DNA from: Apostichopus japonicus
Taxonomy: Eukaryota > Echinodermata > Holothuroidea > Aspidochirotida > Stichopodidae
Assembly (NCBI RefSeq): GCF_037975245.1
Contig: NC_092577.1
Location: 16,816,013-16,880,012, forward strand
Direction: 5' to 3'
Length of the DNA stretch: 64,000 nt
Shown here: positions 34,022 to 48,527 of the stretch, one piece after another
How the letters are laid out: each line of letters begins with the position of its first letter
How positions within the stretch are numbered: the stretch's first letter is position 1
Translations under genes and position numbers: made by a program
Notes under the pieces: generated by a model
What the model was told of the DNA's origin: nothing
What the model saw: the letters and a program-made list of their open reading frames with translations, nothing else
Databases searched by the model: none

Positions 34022-34826
34022 ACACAAAGACAAGGGGAGAGGCATTAGAAATGGAATGATCCTGGCAAGGTGGATAATGCAGTTTCTTGATTAAAACAGT
34101 TGATAAAAAGTGAACTTCTATATAAATATAAATATGTACCAAGGATGGAAATCACAAAAGTTTTCTTAAAAAGATACAAAGGAAGATCATGAAACAAGGC
34201 AATTTCAGGTGGCAAGCAAAGATGATTCCAATTCTAGTTGGTAGAATCTTTGGAAGTTCACAGATCAATTTCAAAGCAAAATAAACAATGCAAGAAGTAT
34301 GTACCCGTATTTTACATTACATGAGCTGCACCTTTAAGTAAGAAACAAAGATTAGGAAAACCAAGTGGTATTCAATAATCAATACACATTGAATAAAGCT
34401 AAAATTTCAAGAAATAATCGAAAATACAAATGAACAATAAGTTTCAACATAGAGATAAGAGCACACTAAAGTCAACAATGGAGTTCAGTAAAATGCCCTC
34501 AATTGAGCCTGCATGTAGGAAGCTGTCAGACTTTGCCTTAAACTGAACAAGTGACCATCATCAAAACAGCAAGCACTTTTTCTACCCAATAATACAATTT
34601 GAAATGTGAGTAAAGATATATCATATTTGAGTTAATGTACAGTATACAAACTAAACTACCTGGCAATTTTGCCTTGCACAAATTTTAGTTGCAGTTTTCA
34701 GAGGGCATGTAGCAGAAAATGAAACACGATGTATGGATGACTAATGTTCTTAAGGGATTAGTTGTACAACTGTATACAGCTACACAACGCTATCATGATG
34801 TTATCAACTCACTCCCTATTCAATAA
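34022..34826. other. No gene; HECT 3' flank
   Basis: No coding region. This is the 3' side of the HECT gene on the minus strand and likely contains its 3'UTR. Confidence 0.5.
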
Positions 34827-37800
34827 TTAGGCAATTGTATACTCGTAGGAATGGTCGTCTGAAAGAAAAGCAGTCATCTCACGCTTAAACTCCTGGAAAC
34901 TGTGGTAGCTTGTGCTCACTTCCAAAAGATTAGAACAAGTGTGGGCAACAGGTCGGCGCATTATTCCAAAGGTCCCAACGTAGGATACACTTATCCCATC
35001 TACTGGCAAATTTACTGAGGCAGTGACAAATATTAAAAAGTTAAGTAACTCATCATTATTCAGTCCACGTAGGTACTCCTTTAAAAAATAAAATGCTCTT
35101 TCTTCTTCGGGACGCAAATCTTCAGCAGTCTTCAATGAAGAAATAACTTTTGTCACTGTGGGTCTTTGAGCATCCATTATGTATTGAATATGATCCAAAG
35201 TAAGCTGTCTCCAAAATGTTTCAAAATGGGTCATGGGTATCCCCTTTTTCATGAGGGCATAGAATCTTGATGGAGACTTGACAAGGATTTCTTCAGCAAG
35301 AGTTAAAATTTGATCATTTATCTCTTCCTTCTTTGGCAACTCTAACAAGCCATTGACTGAAAAGAATGAAGAAAGTCTGTCTTTCTGAGTTGTAGTTAAA
35401 GTAGAAAAATCAAGCATTGCTTGTTTGAGCAAGAGCCTTTCAGCTGGGCTGACAAAGAGGAGAAAGTCCTTCAGCAAATAGTCTGGATTAATATCACCTT
35501 CAAAAACCTTGGCAACAACAGCAGACTTAGCAATTTGACAAGGAATTGTCTCAGTCAAAGCTGCAGTGTGTGCCAAAATTCTTCCAATCGTTGTATACTT
35601 AGTACCTTCCTTTCGGAAGCGGTAGAGTGGAATGGATGGCACAGTAACATTTTCACCATGAAAAAAATTCTGTGAGGCTTTAATCCAAAACAATGTCAAC
35701 ATCTCTTTTGTCAATCCTCCAAAGTCATCACCGCTTTCTCCTTCAAAGGTAACTTTAAGTTTATGAAGGCACAAGTTTTCATCACTATATGCAGCCATCA
35801 CATCCTCCATTAAGTGTGCCCTTCTAATTTTGATTTCTCTTTCTTCCAAGAGGCTCATGTGCAGGGTTGAAACAGCTGTAGGAAGGAATAGGAAAACAAA
35901 TCGTTAGTAAAGCTTAAGGGGTCTGACCCCAAATAATTTTTCACCTCCAATAAAATCGATGGGTTCTTCCCCTCAATAAAAACATGTTTAAAATCAAGTT
36001 TAAACAGTATCCAGGCTACCAATTTTGAGATATCGTGCGTATCATGTTTTCAGTGTTTGACTCTTTGGTGACCTTTGAACCATAAACAACAAACTTCTCC
36101 CTCTCCAAAAAATACACCTATACACTAAACATGACAAGTGTCCATCATTGCAGTCTTGATATATCGTGTTGTCAAGCTGGGTGTCACACACACACATTCA
36201 TGCACGCAATCATAATGGTTTAAAAGTCTACCTTCTTTTACTTCTCCCGGTACATCATTGAGAGCTGAAATCGTGGTGTTGTCTTCAACTGTAAAATAGA
36301 AAAGAATATGCATGAGAAGTCCCTATCAATCACCAGCTTTAAATGACACACTCCATCACTCTAATCTAAAAGATGTAATTACTGCACAATAAATTTTTAC
36401 AATTTCCTTGATGATGCCATGATATTGACATCCAGGTAGAGAACAATCTGGCAGAATCAAGTGAATTTCAAAATGGTATTTTTATTCTCCAAGTTCCTCA
36501 AAACTACTTGATTAACAAATATGATTACTAGTGAAAACATTCTTGCTGCAATAACACAAACTTTGCAAAGTTTGTGCAACTCTATGAATATAATAATGTG
36601 CAACATGGAATCAGTGACATGATCGAACTACAACATTGGTGTAAAGGCTCTATGATTGGAGTAAAGGCAATTACTCGTTGTTTGGTTTGATTGTTCAACA
36701 CCAATTGTTACCCTTTTAATAATGACATGCCACCTTTATAAATCAATTGTGTTCTTAACCTTGACCCTAAGGTTCCTTTCTCATAATTGCCTCATGCAAT
36801 CCCTTTTAACTTGGATCTTATGTTCTGAAAATTGCGAGTCTTTTACTTTACTTGCATGAACAGAACGGCTGATTTCATAGTTTTCTCGTTAGGAAATACA
36901 CATGAGTGCTCAGAAGACACTGCAGTTAACTAGTTAGCAGCACATAAAGCACACCAAGATGTGCGGTCTATTAGTACCTTCAAATCTTTAAAAAGCCTGA
37001 AAATCCAAAGCAATCTGTTATTCTTTTCCAGCAATATCAACAACTTCACAACACTGCAAGTTCTAACCCCTATACAGGGTCAGAACCTCCACCCGTGATC
37101 AATCAACAGGACACTGCGTATTGCACATGATGTCAACAGGTCACTTTTTGGTCTTAGAAGTGCAGCGTACATATTGATAATTGGTATCTGATTGGAATGT
37201 AGTATTGCAAGTTAAGTAATTACTTACTCTGACTGCAAGTCAGATGTGTTCTTATTTGTTTTTCTGATCTCTTGTGCTGAGTCTGATCCCCAGTGTGGGA
37301 ACACACTCTATGAGATCAATGTTGTTAACTATTACATCGAATGTACATTTATCTCCTCAAAGTAAATAGAATATACTATTTTCCTTTGCATAATGCTGAC
37401 TTATTACAGACAGTTTGGTGCCAGAGTATAATTTTTGGTTTAACTTGCATTTGGGTTTTGAAGCCAGTTATGTAGAAAATATTCAGGACTTTTGCCAAAT
37501 TCTCCAAATTAAATTTAAGGACAAACAAAACCCAAAACTACAATATCCTTCATACTTCATAGTATATACATACTCTACCACTCCCTGGTGTTAAAATTGA
37601 AGGTTTGCAAGGACAACTGAATTTTAATGACTTTCCAATACCTAAACACTTTTTCAAGGAATTTAGGAACATTCAATCACTTTTCAAGGACTAGGAAAAT
37701 TTGAGGACTTTCAAGGTTTTCAATAACTGCTATGAACTTTGTAAGTGGAACATGCTCACCAAATAAAAATCTCTGAAAAACAGGAGTTCATATTGAGAAA

Positions 37801-40800
37801 TTGGGTAAACATGAATGAAGAACATCTACTGTCCAGATCCTTTCTGATGCTGTATAGTACATTGTGCAAAATTAAATCATGAAAGTGAAGTTACAAAACA
37901 ATTTTACACAGACTACAACACAGCCTTCAGCTGGAGCAATTCAATTAGACAGCAGAAAGCCATAGTATTTGGAATATTTTCACACAGTGACCTATAGGAA
38001 GTGTCCTTTCATTAAATTGCATTCACATTCTCAGTATCTTTTAAGTTCTTCAAATTGCTATGCTTTTGAATGTAACAAGTTACCAATGTAATCCGACACC
38101 TCATGAAGGCATCATTAAAGATGGCAAAATCTTACCATCAAAATCCAAATCAATCAAAGGAGGTTCACCATTTTCAATGGTATCTATGAGAGAAACTGAG
38201 AAGGATAGGAGGAAGGGGGAAGGAGAGAGAGGAAATGTATGAAATGCAATAAATTTATATAAGAATCCAATTTAAATTTCCTGAAAAAGAAGTAAAGAAA
38301 AATCTCAAATTCAATCAGGCACACTTCATTGTATTAAGGTCCCTCTGCTTTGTTCATAGACCATCAGAGGGATGATCTAGGTATTGAAATTGTCTTAATG
38401 GATTTATAAACCATTTGAATTCTCATATTGCAAAATTTCTACTGGCTTTTTTGGTCTTCCATTGTGCCCCACCTACCCATAAAATACATCAAGACTCCAG
38501 TAAGAAACTATATGGTATATCAACAACACTGGTCAGTTACCAACTCAAATTGACCAACGATCAGCTGAGACTCTACTCCAGGAGCTTATTTTAGCAACAT
38601 CTCATTACACCCTCTAAAACCCAAATGGCACTGACAACTGTACTGTAGTCTACCAACAAATTCAGTTATTGAATATTTCCTTTTTTTTCTAACTCTTTCC
38701 TTACACCCATTAATCCATTATATGTGTGTGTGATCTACAAAAAAAGGTACAGACCATCTCTAAATCAATATCATTGTACCAATCACGGACCAACTTCATT
38801 AACCAGCAACTTTTTAGCTTTTGAATGGTGAGGTTACAGTAAATACATTTTGAGCAAGGACCATACCAATGGTATAGTAATTTATCTACAAATTCCCATG
38901 TACCTTCTTTATCACAACAGCCAAACATTTTAAAAAGGCTCTTCAACATACAATGTACTGCACACAGCATGCATGTGGCACTATTTTGCAAACGAAATTG
39001 ATTGATTGTACTCTACCACAGTGGTACTTCTTATAAAAGAGCAGGCAAGTTACCTGATGAAAGAGTAGCAGAGGATGATGATGGTACTGCTGGTAATGTC
39101 AAATTCACACCTGAAGCTGTAGTGTCATCGGTTCTAGATGGTGTAACATCAATAGAGGTTGAATCATGAACACCACTTGTGTGTGGTGTTGAAGCACTGT
39201 CTGTAACAGAAATAAACTGGGCTACTCCATTTTCATATATATACTTTTGTTATTTAACAACAGTGTAAGAGGTGGACTTCACATAAACTTGGACTATGGT
39301 TTGTGTACCGCCATGAATTTCTGATCAGTATACTGTACTCTTCAGACACTGACCATTAATCACACACTTAAACATACAGTAATACTGTTTATATTGTTTG
39401 AGACATCAATTCTAACATTTACATAATGTTGGTATTTAAGAGATATGACACTATGATTATTTGCCATAGGTTTTTTGACAGTCAGATGTAAATTAATAAA
39501 CATTTGGTTCAAATATGTAAATCAAGAACAGGTTGTTACTTGTAAGTATAGATATTAGATTCGTTCCCACATATTTTAATAAAACAGTTAAACCCACCTG
39601 TAATTAGTCAAAAATGTATTTCATTTGCTAAATAAAGATTTAAAGATTGATTGTTCTGCAATTGTTATCAACACTTTGACTTCAGTTGTATTCACTATTT
39701 AACAACACATAGAACATATTGACAAAGGAAACAATTAGTGCCATACCTTGCTGGTTACCTCTTTGTGGATTGAAGCTTACAGTTGGAGTGCCAGAGGCAA
39801 GACCCTGTTAAGGTGAAGATAGAAAAAGATTGAGAAATGATCATTGTCAATTACAGTGCAACACTTACTGTATGGTGTCATAAGTAAGTTTGTCAATCAA
39901 TATGACTATTTTCCTTGATTCCTCAGCAATTAATGATGACTGATTTCCTTCCAGAATGGGTCAATCTCAGTGTTCTATGTTGTTGTGACTTTAGACCGAA
40001 AAGACTCTGCCTTGTTTTCTAACAAGTGTCTGTTTTTCATGAATTAAACTAGCTGATATTCATCATACAATTGCCTAATAATTAATTTTTCATTTACAGC
40101 AAATTGGAGGATACAACATGCCTAATAAGAACCATTCCTTGCGAATATTCTGACATAAGACATTCTTCATCAGTACATGATTATACTATTCACACTAACA
40201 AAGCTAGCTTAACAAGCTCACATTTGGATATGCATGGGTTTACTAAGTATAGTTTTGAATGCTTTTGTATTCAAGACAGTATACACAAATATGAAATGTT
40301 TTTAGAGACGCATAATCTAATTTACACATTATTGCAATATGCAAATTCCCATGTTTGGCCAAAACATACCTCAGAATGTACTGAGACTCCAGGCAGGTCT
40401 CTCCGTGGGATTATTAGAACTTTTCCTTTGCCCACCTTCCCTTCCAGTTCTTTTATTGTCTGGAATTCAATCTTCTTTACAACTCTGGCCTTATCACAAT
40501 GTCCAAGGTCAAAACCAACCAGGCCAAGTGGTGCATTGGGAAAACAGGCATGAATATACTCCTCCAGTTGAGGTTTTGCCCATGTTCGTATAATTTTTGC
40601 TGCCTCTTTAGTAAAGCCTGCAAGAAACAGAAAATCATCACTTGAGGTTCACAGACTTCCTTTTAACATGCTTCTCTGCATCTATGATATACTATACAGT
40701 GCCGATAATACAGACAAAGTCAAACTCACAACACTAATTAACAATACTTTAATCTCTTCTTTTTTTCACGGCTCTTGAAGATTCAATTAGTTCAAAATCT

Positions 40801-43800
40801 TAAGGAATTAGACACAAAGGTCATGTCATCTACTACATCATGAAGAGCACATCAGGGAATTATGCCCATTACTTTAGCATTGCCAGTTGCTTAAGTCAAA
40901 AACAGGTTTCCTATTTTGTCGCTTAAAACACAATGTCACTTTAATCCATGTAACATGTTGAGTGTGGATACATGTAGCTGAGAATATAATGTATAAAATG
41001 TATGAAATGAAATGTATAAAATGTGTAAAAAGGAATGTATAAAATTCATCTGTAGCTTTAAGTTATTATGTACGTAGGATACAGATATTGATCTCTGATT
41101 ATCTCAGATGATGTTTGTCCTGTTCAACATCAATGGAAAAGATTTTATTTATACCACATTTCTAAATATTTTATGAAAATTTGTACTTGTATGTACTCAG
41201 TTAACAACTTCACAAACATTCTTTTAAATAATAGAACATTTTAGAAATAATTGTAAGTTATATCAGGGTCAATCCATGCCAAATCAACAGTGGCCTCCAC
41301 GTCGACCCTCTCAGAATCGCCTGAAATTGATATGGTGTCTTGCCATATGTCTCAAAGGATGAAATTGGGCAAAAAAAAAAATTAAAAATATTTCGTTGCT
41401 AGGATACGGCCCCGCCTAGCAACCAAATCCAGATTGCATTTTAAGCGCCCTTAATTTGTGTCAAGTTTGGAGTCATTTTTTGCATAAATGTAAAGTATTT
41501 TATGCCTGATATTGCAGATATTGTGGAAGACATGTGGCCAGTCTTTGAATTTAGCTAATTTTGAGGAAAATTTACGGTCTCAATTTTTCGTAACAAGTAA
41601 TTAAAATGGCAGAAAATGAGATAGGGGTCTTTTCTGGCCCTACTTTGAGTGTGCTCTATATTCACAAGCAGAGGCATGTTTGAGTTTTAATTTCCATAGG
41701 ATCCTTGTCCAGTGGTAGTTGTACGGGAAAAGTGCAAAAAAAAAGTCAAGCGGGTCGTACGTTTTACGAACAGCGCCCTCAAACTTAAGAAATCTCACTT
41801 CTGGCCCTAATTGGGGGTCCATTTTGGGCCTGTGGGTATTTTTTTTTTTTTTTTTAAATAGCATTTTTCAGGAGCGTATTGACCCTATTTTTAAAAACTC
41901 AAGTCAAAAAGTTGTGTATTTTGTGTTATCTACTCAAATTTACAACTCGAAAATTGCGAAAATCACTTCGTTCATATGTATGAAAATGCTTGCACAAGCC
42001 GATTTGAGTAATTCAAATGACAACAACTTCATAGCATTAGCAAACAGGTGCTTAACAATTAAGAGGGTGGTCCACTAGCATAAGGGCTACAAATAAACTG
42101 CATTTTCAGGGTCATATGCCCAACGATGCCTGTGAACAGCGCCCTCAAACATCACATTTTACCAATATTTTGGGCTATTTTGGGCATTTCAAGGTCAAAT
42201 TTGGTCGCAATTAAAAGTTTTATTTTCGATTTTTAATACAAAACTAGTAAGATATGTATAGTTATGATGCAAAGAATGAGCTAAAACATCTTTTATATTA
42301 GTTATTCATGCTCTGATGAGCAGCTTAAAGTGGCGTATATGAGAGTTACATCAGCTCTACAGAAACATGCTTGCGAGGGCAAACAGTGGTAAACATTGTA
42401 TCTTCATTCAAGGAGATGTTAAACAACATTAGAAACTATTGAAATGTATTTATTAAAAGTGTTCTGTCTAATACTCTTTGACTCCCTGTCACCCCCCCCC
42501 CCCCCAGCACCCTCCCCATAGTGCACTATGCAGATTTGTATACATACAGTATGTGACTGACTTTTACTGCATAGAGACTGCATAAACATGCATTCAAGGT
42601 ATACTGAATGTTTTGGTATGGTAATCTTCTGCTTCAAATTGTCTGTATGCATGTAACCCACCCCTCCCACACACATCCTCTACCCAACCCCTATATCAGA
42701 ATAGAAAATGAATGTGAACCAGTGCGTACAGTGTGCAATATATATGTGTGTACATGTTCTGTATAGTGTTATTTTACACCAAGTACTATTAAATACACAC
42801 TGTCCAAAATCATGTACAGTATACACACTGTACATGTATGTACTGGTTAAAAATTCCTTTTGAAATATTAAGTCTTTTAATTTAGTGAATTAGCAAATGC
42901 ATACACTTCATTGCAAATATTTAAAAAGACATTGAAATATGCACAGTATGCACTATGCAGTGTGCACTATATATGTGTGTACATGTTCAGTACAGTGTTA
43001 TTTTTCACCAAGCACTTTTAAATAAACACTGTCCAAAATCATGTACAGTATACACACTGCACATTTATGTACTGGTTAAACATTCCTTTTAAATTATTGA
43101 AAGTCTTTTAATTTATTGAATTAGCAAAAGCATACACTACATTTCAAATATTTAAAATGACATTGAAATATGCACAGTATTGAATGGAATGACCAGTACA
43201 CAGTGTGTACTGTACATGATTGTGGACAGTGTGTATTTATTTGCTTGGTGTAATATAACACTGTACTGAACATGTACACACATATATAGTGCACACTGTA
43301 CGCACTGGTTCACAATTTTCTATTCTGATATAGGGTTGGGTAGAGGATGTGGGTGGGAGGGGTGGGTTACATGCATACAGAAAATTTGAAGCAGAAGATT
43401 ACCATACCAAAACATTCAGTATACCTTGAATGCATGTTTATGCAGTCTCTATGCAGTAAAAGTCAGTCACATACTGTATGTATACAAATCTGCATAGTGC
43501 ACTATGGGGAGGGTGCTGGGGGGGTGGGGGTGACAGGGAGTCAAAGAGTATTAGACAGAACACTTTTAATAAATACATTTCAATAGTTTCTAATGTTGTT
43601 TAACATCTCCTTGAATGAGGATACAATGTTTACCACTGTTTGCCCTCGCAAGCATGTTTCTGTAGAGCTGATGTAACTCTCATATACGCCACTTTAAGCT
43701 GCTCATCAGAGCATTAATAACTAATATAAAAGATGTTTTAGCTCATTCTTTGCATCATAACTATACATATCTTACTAGTTTTGTATTAAAAACCGAAAAT

Positions 43801-46800
43801 AAAACTTTTAATTGCGACCAAATTTGACCTTGAAATGCCCAAAATAGCCCAAAATATTGGTAAAATGTGATGTTTGAGGGCGCTGTTCACAGGCATCGTT
43901 GGGCATATGACCCTGAAAATGCAGTTTATTTGTAGCCCTTATGCTAGTGGACCACCCTCTTAATTGTTAAGCACCTGTTTGCTAATGCTATGAAGTTGTT
44001 GTCATTTGAATTACTCAAATCGGCTTGTGCAAGCATTTTCATACATATGAACGAAGTGATTTTCGCAATTTTCGAGTCGTAAATTTGAGTAGATAACACA
44101 AAATACACAACTTTTTGACTTGAGTTTTCAAAAATAGGGTCAATACGCTCCTGAAAAATGCTATTTAAAAAAAAAATAAAAAATACCCACAGGCCCAAAA
44201 TGGACCCCCAATTAGGGCCAGAAGTGAGATTTCTTAAGTTTGAGGGCGCTGTTCGTAAAACGTACGACCCGCTTGACTTTTTTTTTGCACTTTTCCCGTA
44301 CAACTACCACTGGACAAGGATCCTATGGAAATTAAAACTCAAACATGCCTCTGCTTGTGAATATAGAGCACACTCAAAGTAGGGCCAGAAAAGACCCCTA
44401 TCTCATTTTCTGCCATTTTAATTACTTGTTACGAAAAATTGAGACCGTAAATTTTCCTCAAAATTAGCTAAATTCAAAGACTGGCCACATGTCTTCCACA
44501 ATATCTGCAATATCAGGCATAAAATACTTTACATTTATGCAAAAAATGACTCCAAACTTGACACAAATTAAGGGCGCTTAAAATGCAATCTGGATTTGGT
44601 TGCTAGGCGGGGCCGTATCCTAGCAACGAAATATTTTTAAATTTTTTTTTTGCCCAATTTCATCCTTTGAGACATATGGCAAGACACCATATCAATTTCA
44701 GGCGATTCTGAGAGGGTCGACGTGGAATCGACCCAAAAATCTGTTGATTTGGCATGGATTGACCCATCATGTAAATGTCACTGCAAATTTAACAAGAAGC
44801 AGCTGTAATTGTGCATAACCTATTGTATATTGTATTGACATGCCATGTGATGAAAGGTTGTTGAATAGAACAGTGAGTAAAACAAATAATGTAAGGATTA
44901 AAATGACTTGAATTTTCTGTCTCAAATATGAGGTAATGAATTCAAATGGATGATGTAAAAAGAATACTACACAACAGACTGAAATAAAACAATGATCATG
45001 TGACATATGATTTGTAATCAACCATTACAATACTGGTCCAGGGGTACATGAATATGGCAGTAGAATGAGAACAGAGTATTGAACAAGTGCTTTACATAAT
45101 TGCACAGCTGGTACAGTTATATGCAATGAACAAGATTTTCATTTCTCATTTTGCTTACCATATCCACTTTCTGAAAGATGCTTAACTTCATTGGGTGAGG
45201 GGAAAAAGTCAGGGTTGCATCTTCGGAACAAAAACACTTTCGCTTTCCATGTGACCTCCTTCTTTCTTCCTCGCTTCCTTACTGAATTTAAAACAAATAA
45301 TGTCACATTATTGGTCTTATAAAAGAGCTTGCTTGCCTTTTGCATTCTTGAACCCATTTAAAGTATGTGCCAGAACTATGTGCCACCCATTAACAACTAT
45401 GCTGTGAGAAATGTCTTCAGACCTCCAGTTTACAAGGAACCTTCTCTAACTTAAAGCTTATGGTCCTTTGTCCTTATAACCTGACGGAACCTGAGAAAGT
45501 TATCAAAAGACAGCCTGTCAGAACCATATACAATCTTAATTTTAAAACCTGGATCAATCACCTTGTAACCAGCTGAGTTCAAGGGAGGTGAGATTAACCT
45601 TGCCTAATTTCTCACCGAGTAAGAGTCTTGTTAAAGGACTGATTGACACCAGAGTATGCTTCTAAACTGTCTCAAGCTCTTGTGACAGGCGATGAATTGA
45701 AAATTATTATTATTGCAATATTTGCCAGATGATACAGTATTATGAATTTCCGAAAAGATAATAGTTTCGTGTTGATGTACTGGTTGACATTCAGTTACTT
45801 AATGCCTTCTAATTAAATGGATTAAAACAGAAGGAGAAAGTACATTGCAAATAGTATTTGTTTATATGACATTGCAATCTGCACAGTATTGAGTTGAGTG
45901 ACCTTAAAGTACAATACCCAGGCTCAAAAACATGTGGAACATCAAAACATGCAAAAAACGTTTTTCTGTAAAAATCCCAAATTTTGAGGATTTATCATTT
46001 CAAAATAAGGCAAAACACCCTCCTGAAATATGTTGTACAAACAGGGTGGTACTATATCTCTTCCAGAAAAACTAATCAGATTTTTTCAACATGACTCATC
46101 TTGAGTTATTGGCTGTCAAAGACGACTGCTTTTGTATATCAGAGAATCTTTACAATCTCAAAAATTAATATTGAGAAATGCTAGAAACCTGAAATTTGGT
46201 AAGGTGTAGGAACTTTATACTTACACTTAAAGCATAAAACTCTCACAGCTCTAACATGGTTACATTGGTAAAAAAGTGACATCAAAACCTTTTCCTCATG
46301 CTGAATCGCAGCAGGAAATATGGCAACTGTAGAGCTGCACAACTTGCAAATATATTATGGGAAAGCATTGTAATCATTATTTTGTATTGTTTGTACCAGA
46401 CATAATAACCTCTGAAAGAATCAAGTACCCTGAAGCAACGTTTAGGAGCAATTCATCACTACAAATAGCATACTTTCTAGCGAAATATACAAAAATTAAA
46501 TATTTTTGCACCAGTTGTTAAGTTGAGGTAACTCACAAGACAATGATTTTATAGCCTCATTTATAATTTTCTATTTCTATGGGATAGACTTTACAGGCAT
46601 CTTAAGGTAGTAGGATGTTTAATTGCTAAGAAATGAGACATGAAATGCCAATTGCCACGGTGGCGTCAAATTGCAGAATTTCAAAGTGTGTTAGATTGGC
46701 CAATATTGAAGCAAAGTAACTGAAATTTTTGTTAAGCTAATGGTGTTCCAAGCCTACAATAAATTTGGGAACTTTTGGAGAGGGTCCAGCAACATATGTA

Positions 46801-48285
46801 TATGGAGTTGTCTGATGATCGCTTAAAGCGTGAAACTCTGAGTAACAACTACTAGTACTGTACTAGTGTTCCACTAGTCTCAACCTTAATATCCTGGGCA
46901 GGCTAGGCTAAGTACAGTAGGCTGCCGCAGTGCCACTAATATGTCTTAATGCTGTGTGTGGCTTAGCATCTTTTATCCTGTCATTCCAATAGTTAATGCC
47001 AATAAATCATCTCCGAGCAACATTTTAGGAGTTGACTACCTGGACGTCAAATATCTAGGCCTTACTGTATATGCTAACCTACAATAATGTGGTGGGCTCA
47101 TAATTGACACACTTCGGGATTTGATTAACAATGTCTATCAATGCAAAGCCAAAATCACTCAATTGTATTCGTTTTTCATGTGTAGTTCCTCAGAAACTAA
47201 ATGATCTCAAAATATTTATTATTCTGTACCTACGCATTTAATTGAGCAACATTTGACCACAAAATGTCAACCGTGTCAAGTTCTTTCATACCCTAAATTG
47301 ACATATTCGTGGATAAGCTTACTGTTGTGTAGGCCTAAGTATACATCCATTGACTTTGGATGCTGGTTGCTATGCTCTGAGCTTCAGTCTTTAGCAGACA
47401 GGTCGTTCCTTGAAAGTGGTGGTATCATACAGAGGGAATTTTGGTTATTTTTAAGGGGTAATATTTCCAAATGCCAAAAGAATGTTCAAAACTTGGAGGG
47501 GGGGGGGAGGGGGAGGTGTTAAAAGCTTTAAAAAAAATTGATCAGCATAGGTATATACCTGAAATGGATTAATACTCATCAAATATTTTGCAACTCAGTA
47601 TGGCTGCAAAAGTTAAGCGTGCCTGCTATATATTGTTGCTATGAATATTTGAAGGTGCGTCAATTACAAAGGTGTGTCAATTATGAACCTTTACTAATAC
47701 GTATAGGCCTACTCTACAATTATGCACACATAAGAACCCAAATAAATATTAAAACATCAACATGTGGGCATCAGGTCCCTTTTTCTTCTGCCAAACAGTA
47801 TGTAGGCTATATGCTACTTGCTAGGCCTAGTAGTAATACTTGTGTGCAAACATCTGTTATGTGATGTTACTGTATGTGTATTGTGAACAATCTAACCTAG
47901 GCCTAGGCTATCCTATGCCATTAAAATATTTTCACTATTTTAACTTTCTAGCGTAACACACAACCTAGGTCCAATCTGGGATATACCTGTAACTTAAGCC
48001 TAACGTTATACTTATAGGCCCATGGCTATAGGCTACTGTAGCCTGTAGGTTATGCTGCTTATGGCCCCTACCTCGATTGCCACTAGAACTTGGCAGGTTC
48101 GGACTCGATGATCGCCTCCTTCTAAACGATTGCCTTGTTTGCTCAATCAAACTCGGCATTGAGCTAAGGTTTGGCCTGTCATTTTCTACAGGGTCAGGAA
48201 GTTGGAAGTCATCATCATCGTCTAATGTCTGCCGAATGGCTGCTTGAGCGTTATTTACCAGATTGTGCAAGTGATTGACATCCAT
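34827..48285 (-). CDS. HECT-domain E3 ubiquitin ligase, 8 exons, 647 aa, apparently intact
   Basis: Exons (5' to 3'): 48285-48072, 45281-45159, 40617-40370, 39804-39747, 39200-39054, 38183-38136, 36288-36232, 35875-34827. All introns are GT-AG. The sum is 1944 bases, exactly 648 codons, so every junction keeps frame. Residues 1-71 have an acidic run (DDDDD) and a basic run (FRRRRSSS). RKRGRKKEVTWKAK follows (possible nuclear signal), then a family-specific region with WAKPQLEEYIHACFPNAPLG and a Ser/Thr-rich acidic linker. The HECT domain (about 310-647) has FEGESGDDFGGLTKEML and ends with the catalytic Cys612 in RPVAHTCSNLLEVS. It should transfer ubiquitin to a target. Similar HECT proteins are named G2E3-like in animals. 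It starts 240 bases inside the right array and converges on the integrase gene. Intron 2 holds a foldback element. Confidence 0.85.
41266..44765. mobile_element. 3500-base foldback (giant palindrome) element
   Basis: Starts GGGTCAATCCATGCCAAATC and ends with the reverse complement. The direct repeat ATCA flanks it (41262-41265, 44766-44769). The two halves are inverted copies almost end to end: bases 41266-42841 pair with 44765-43183, and short open frames recur in mirror positions (41719-42078 and 44303-43944, three differences in 119 residues). The middle (42842-43182) has a further direct copy of the inner arm. No transposase. It sits in intron 2 of the HECT gene. High arm identity implies recent formation or gene conversion. 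Confidence 0.85.
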
Positions 48286-48527
48286 TTTACCTAGTCTTGT
48301 TATGTACCGACTCTAACTCGTACGTGAGCCGAGAGCTAGGTATACTTTCGTCGGTCTCATTTATGCTACATGTATGTACTAGGCCTTACGTTAGCCAGCA
48401 AGCACGCTAGATTCAATCCCCCATACGTCGACGCGACGACGATGGCAGCCCCCTGTATACGTACTCACTGTCACTTTCTGTAGCTTAATTTTTCGCGCCT
48501 TTTTATGAACTTATGCATATGCATTTC

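Noticed and set aside
40104-40553. 149-codon plus-strand frame
   Set aside because: Antisense to exon 3 of the HECT gene, which has splice sites and phase support; no family features on the plus strand.
41719-42078. 119-codon frame repeated in mirror at 43944-44303
   Set aside because: Mirror copies follow from the foldback arms; no domain features, and the frame is of low complexity.
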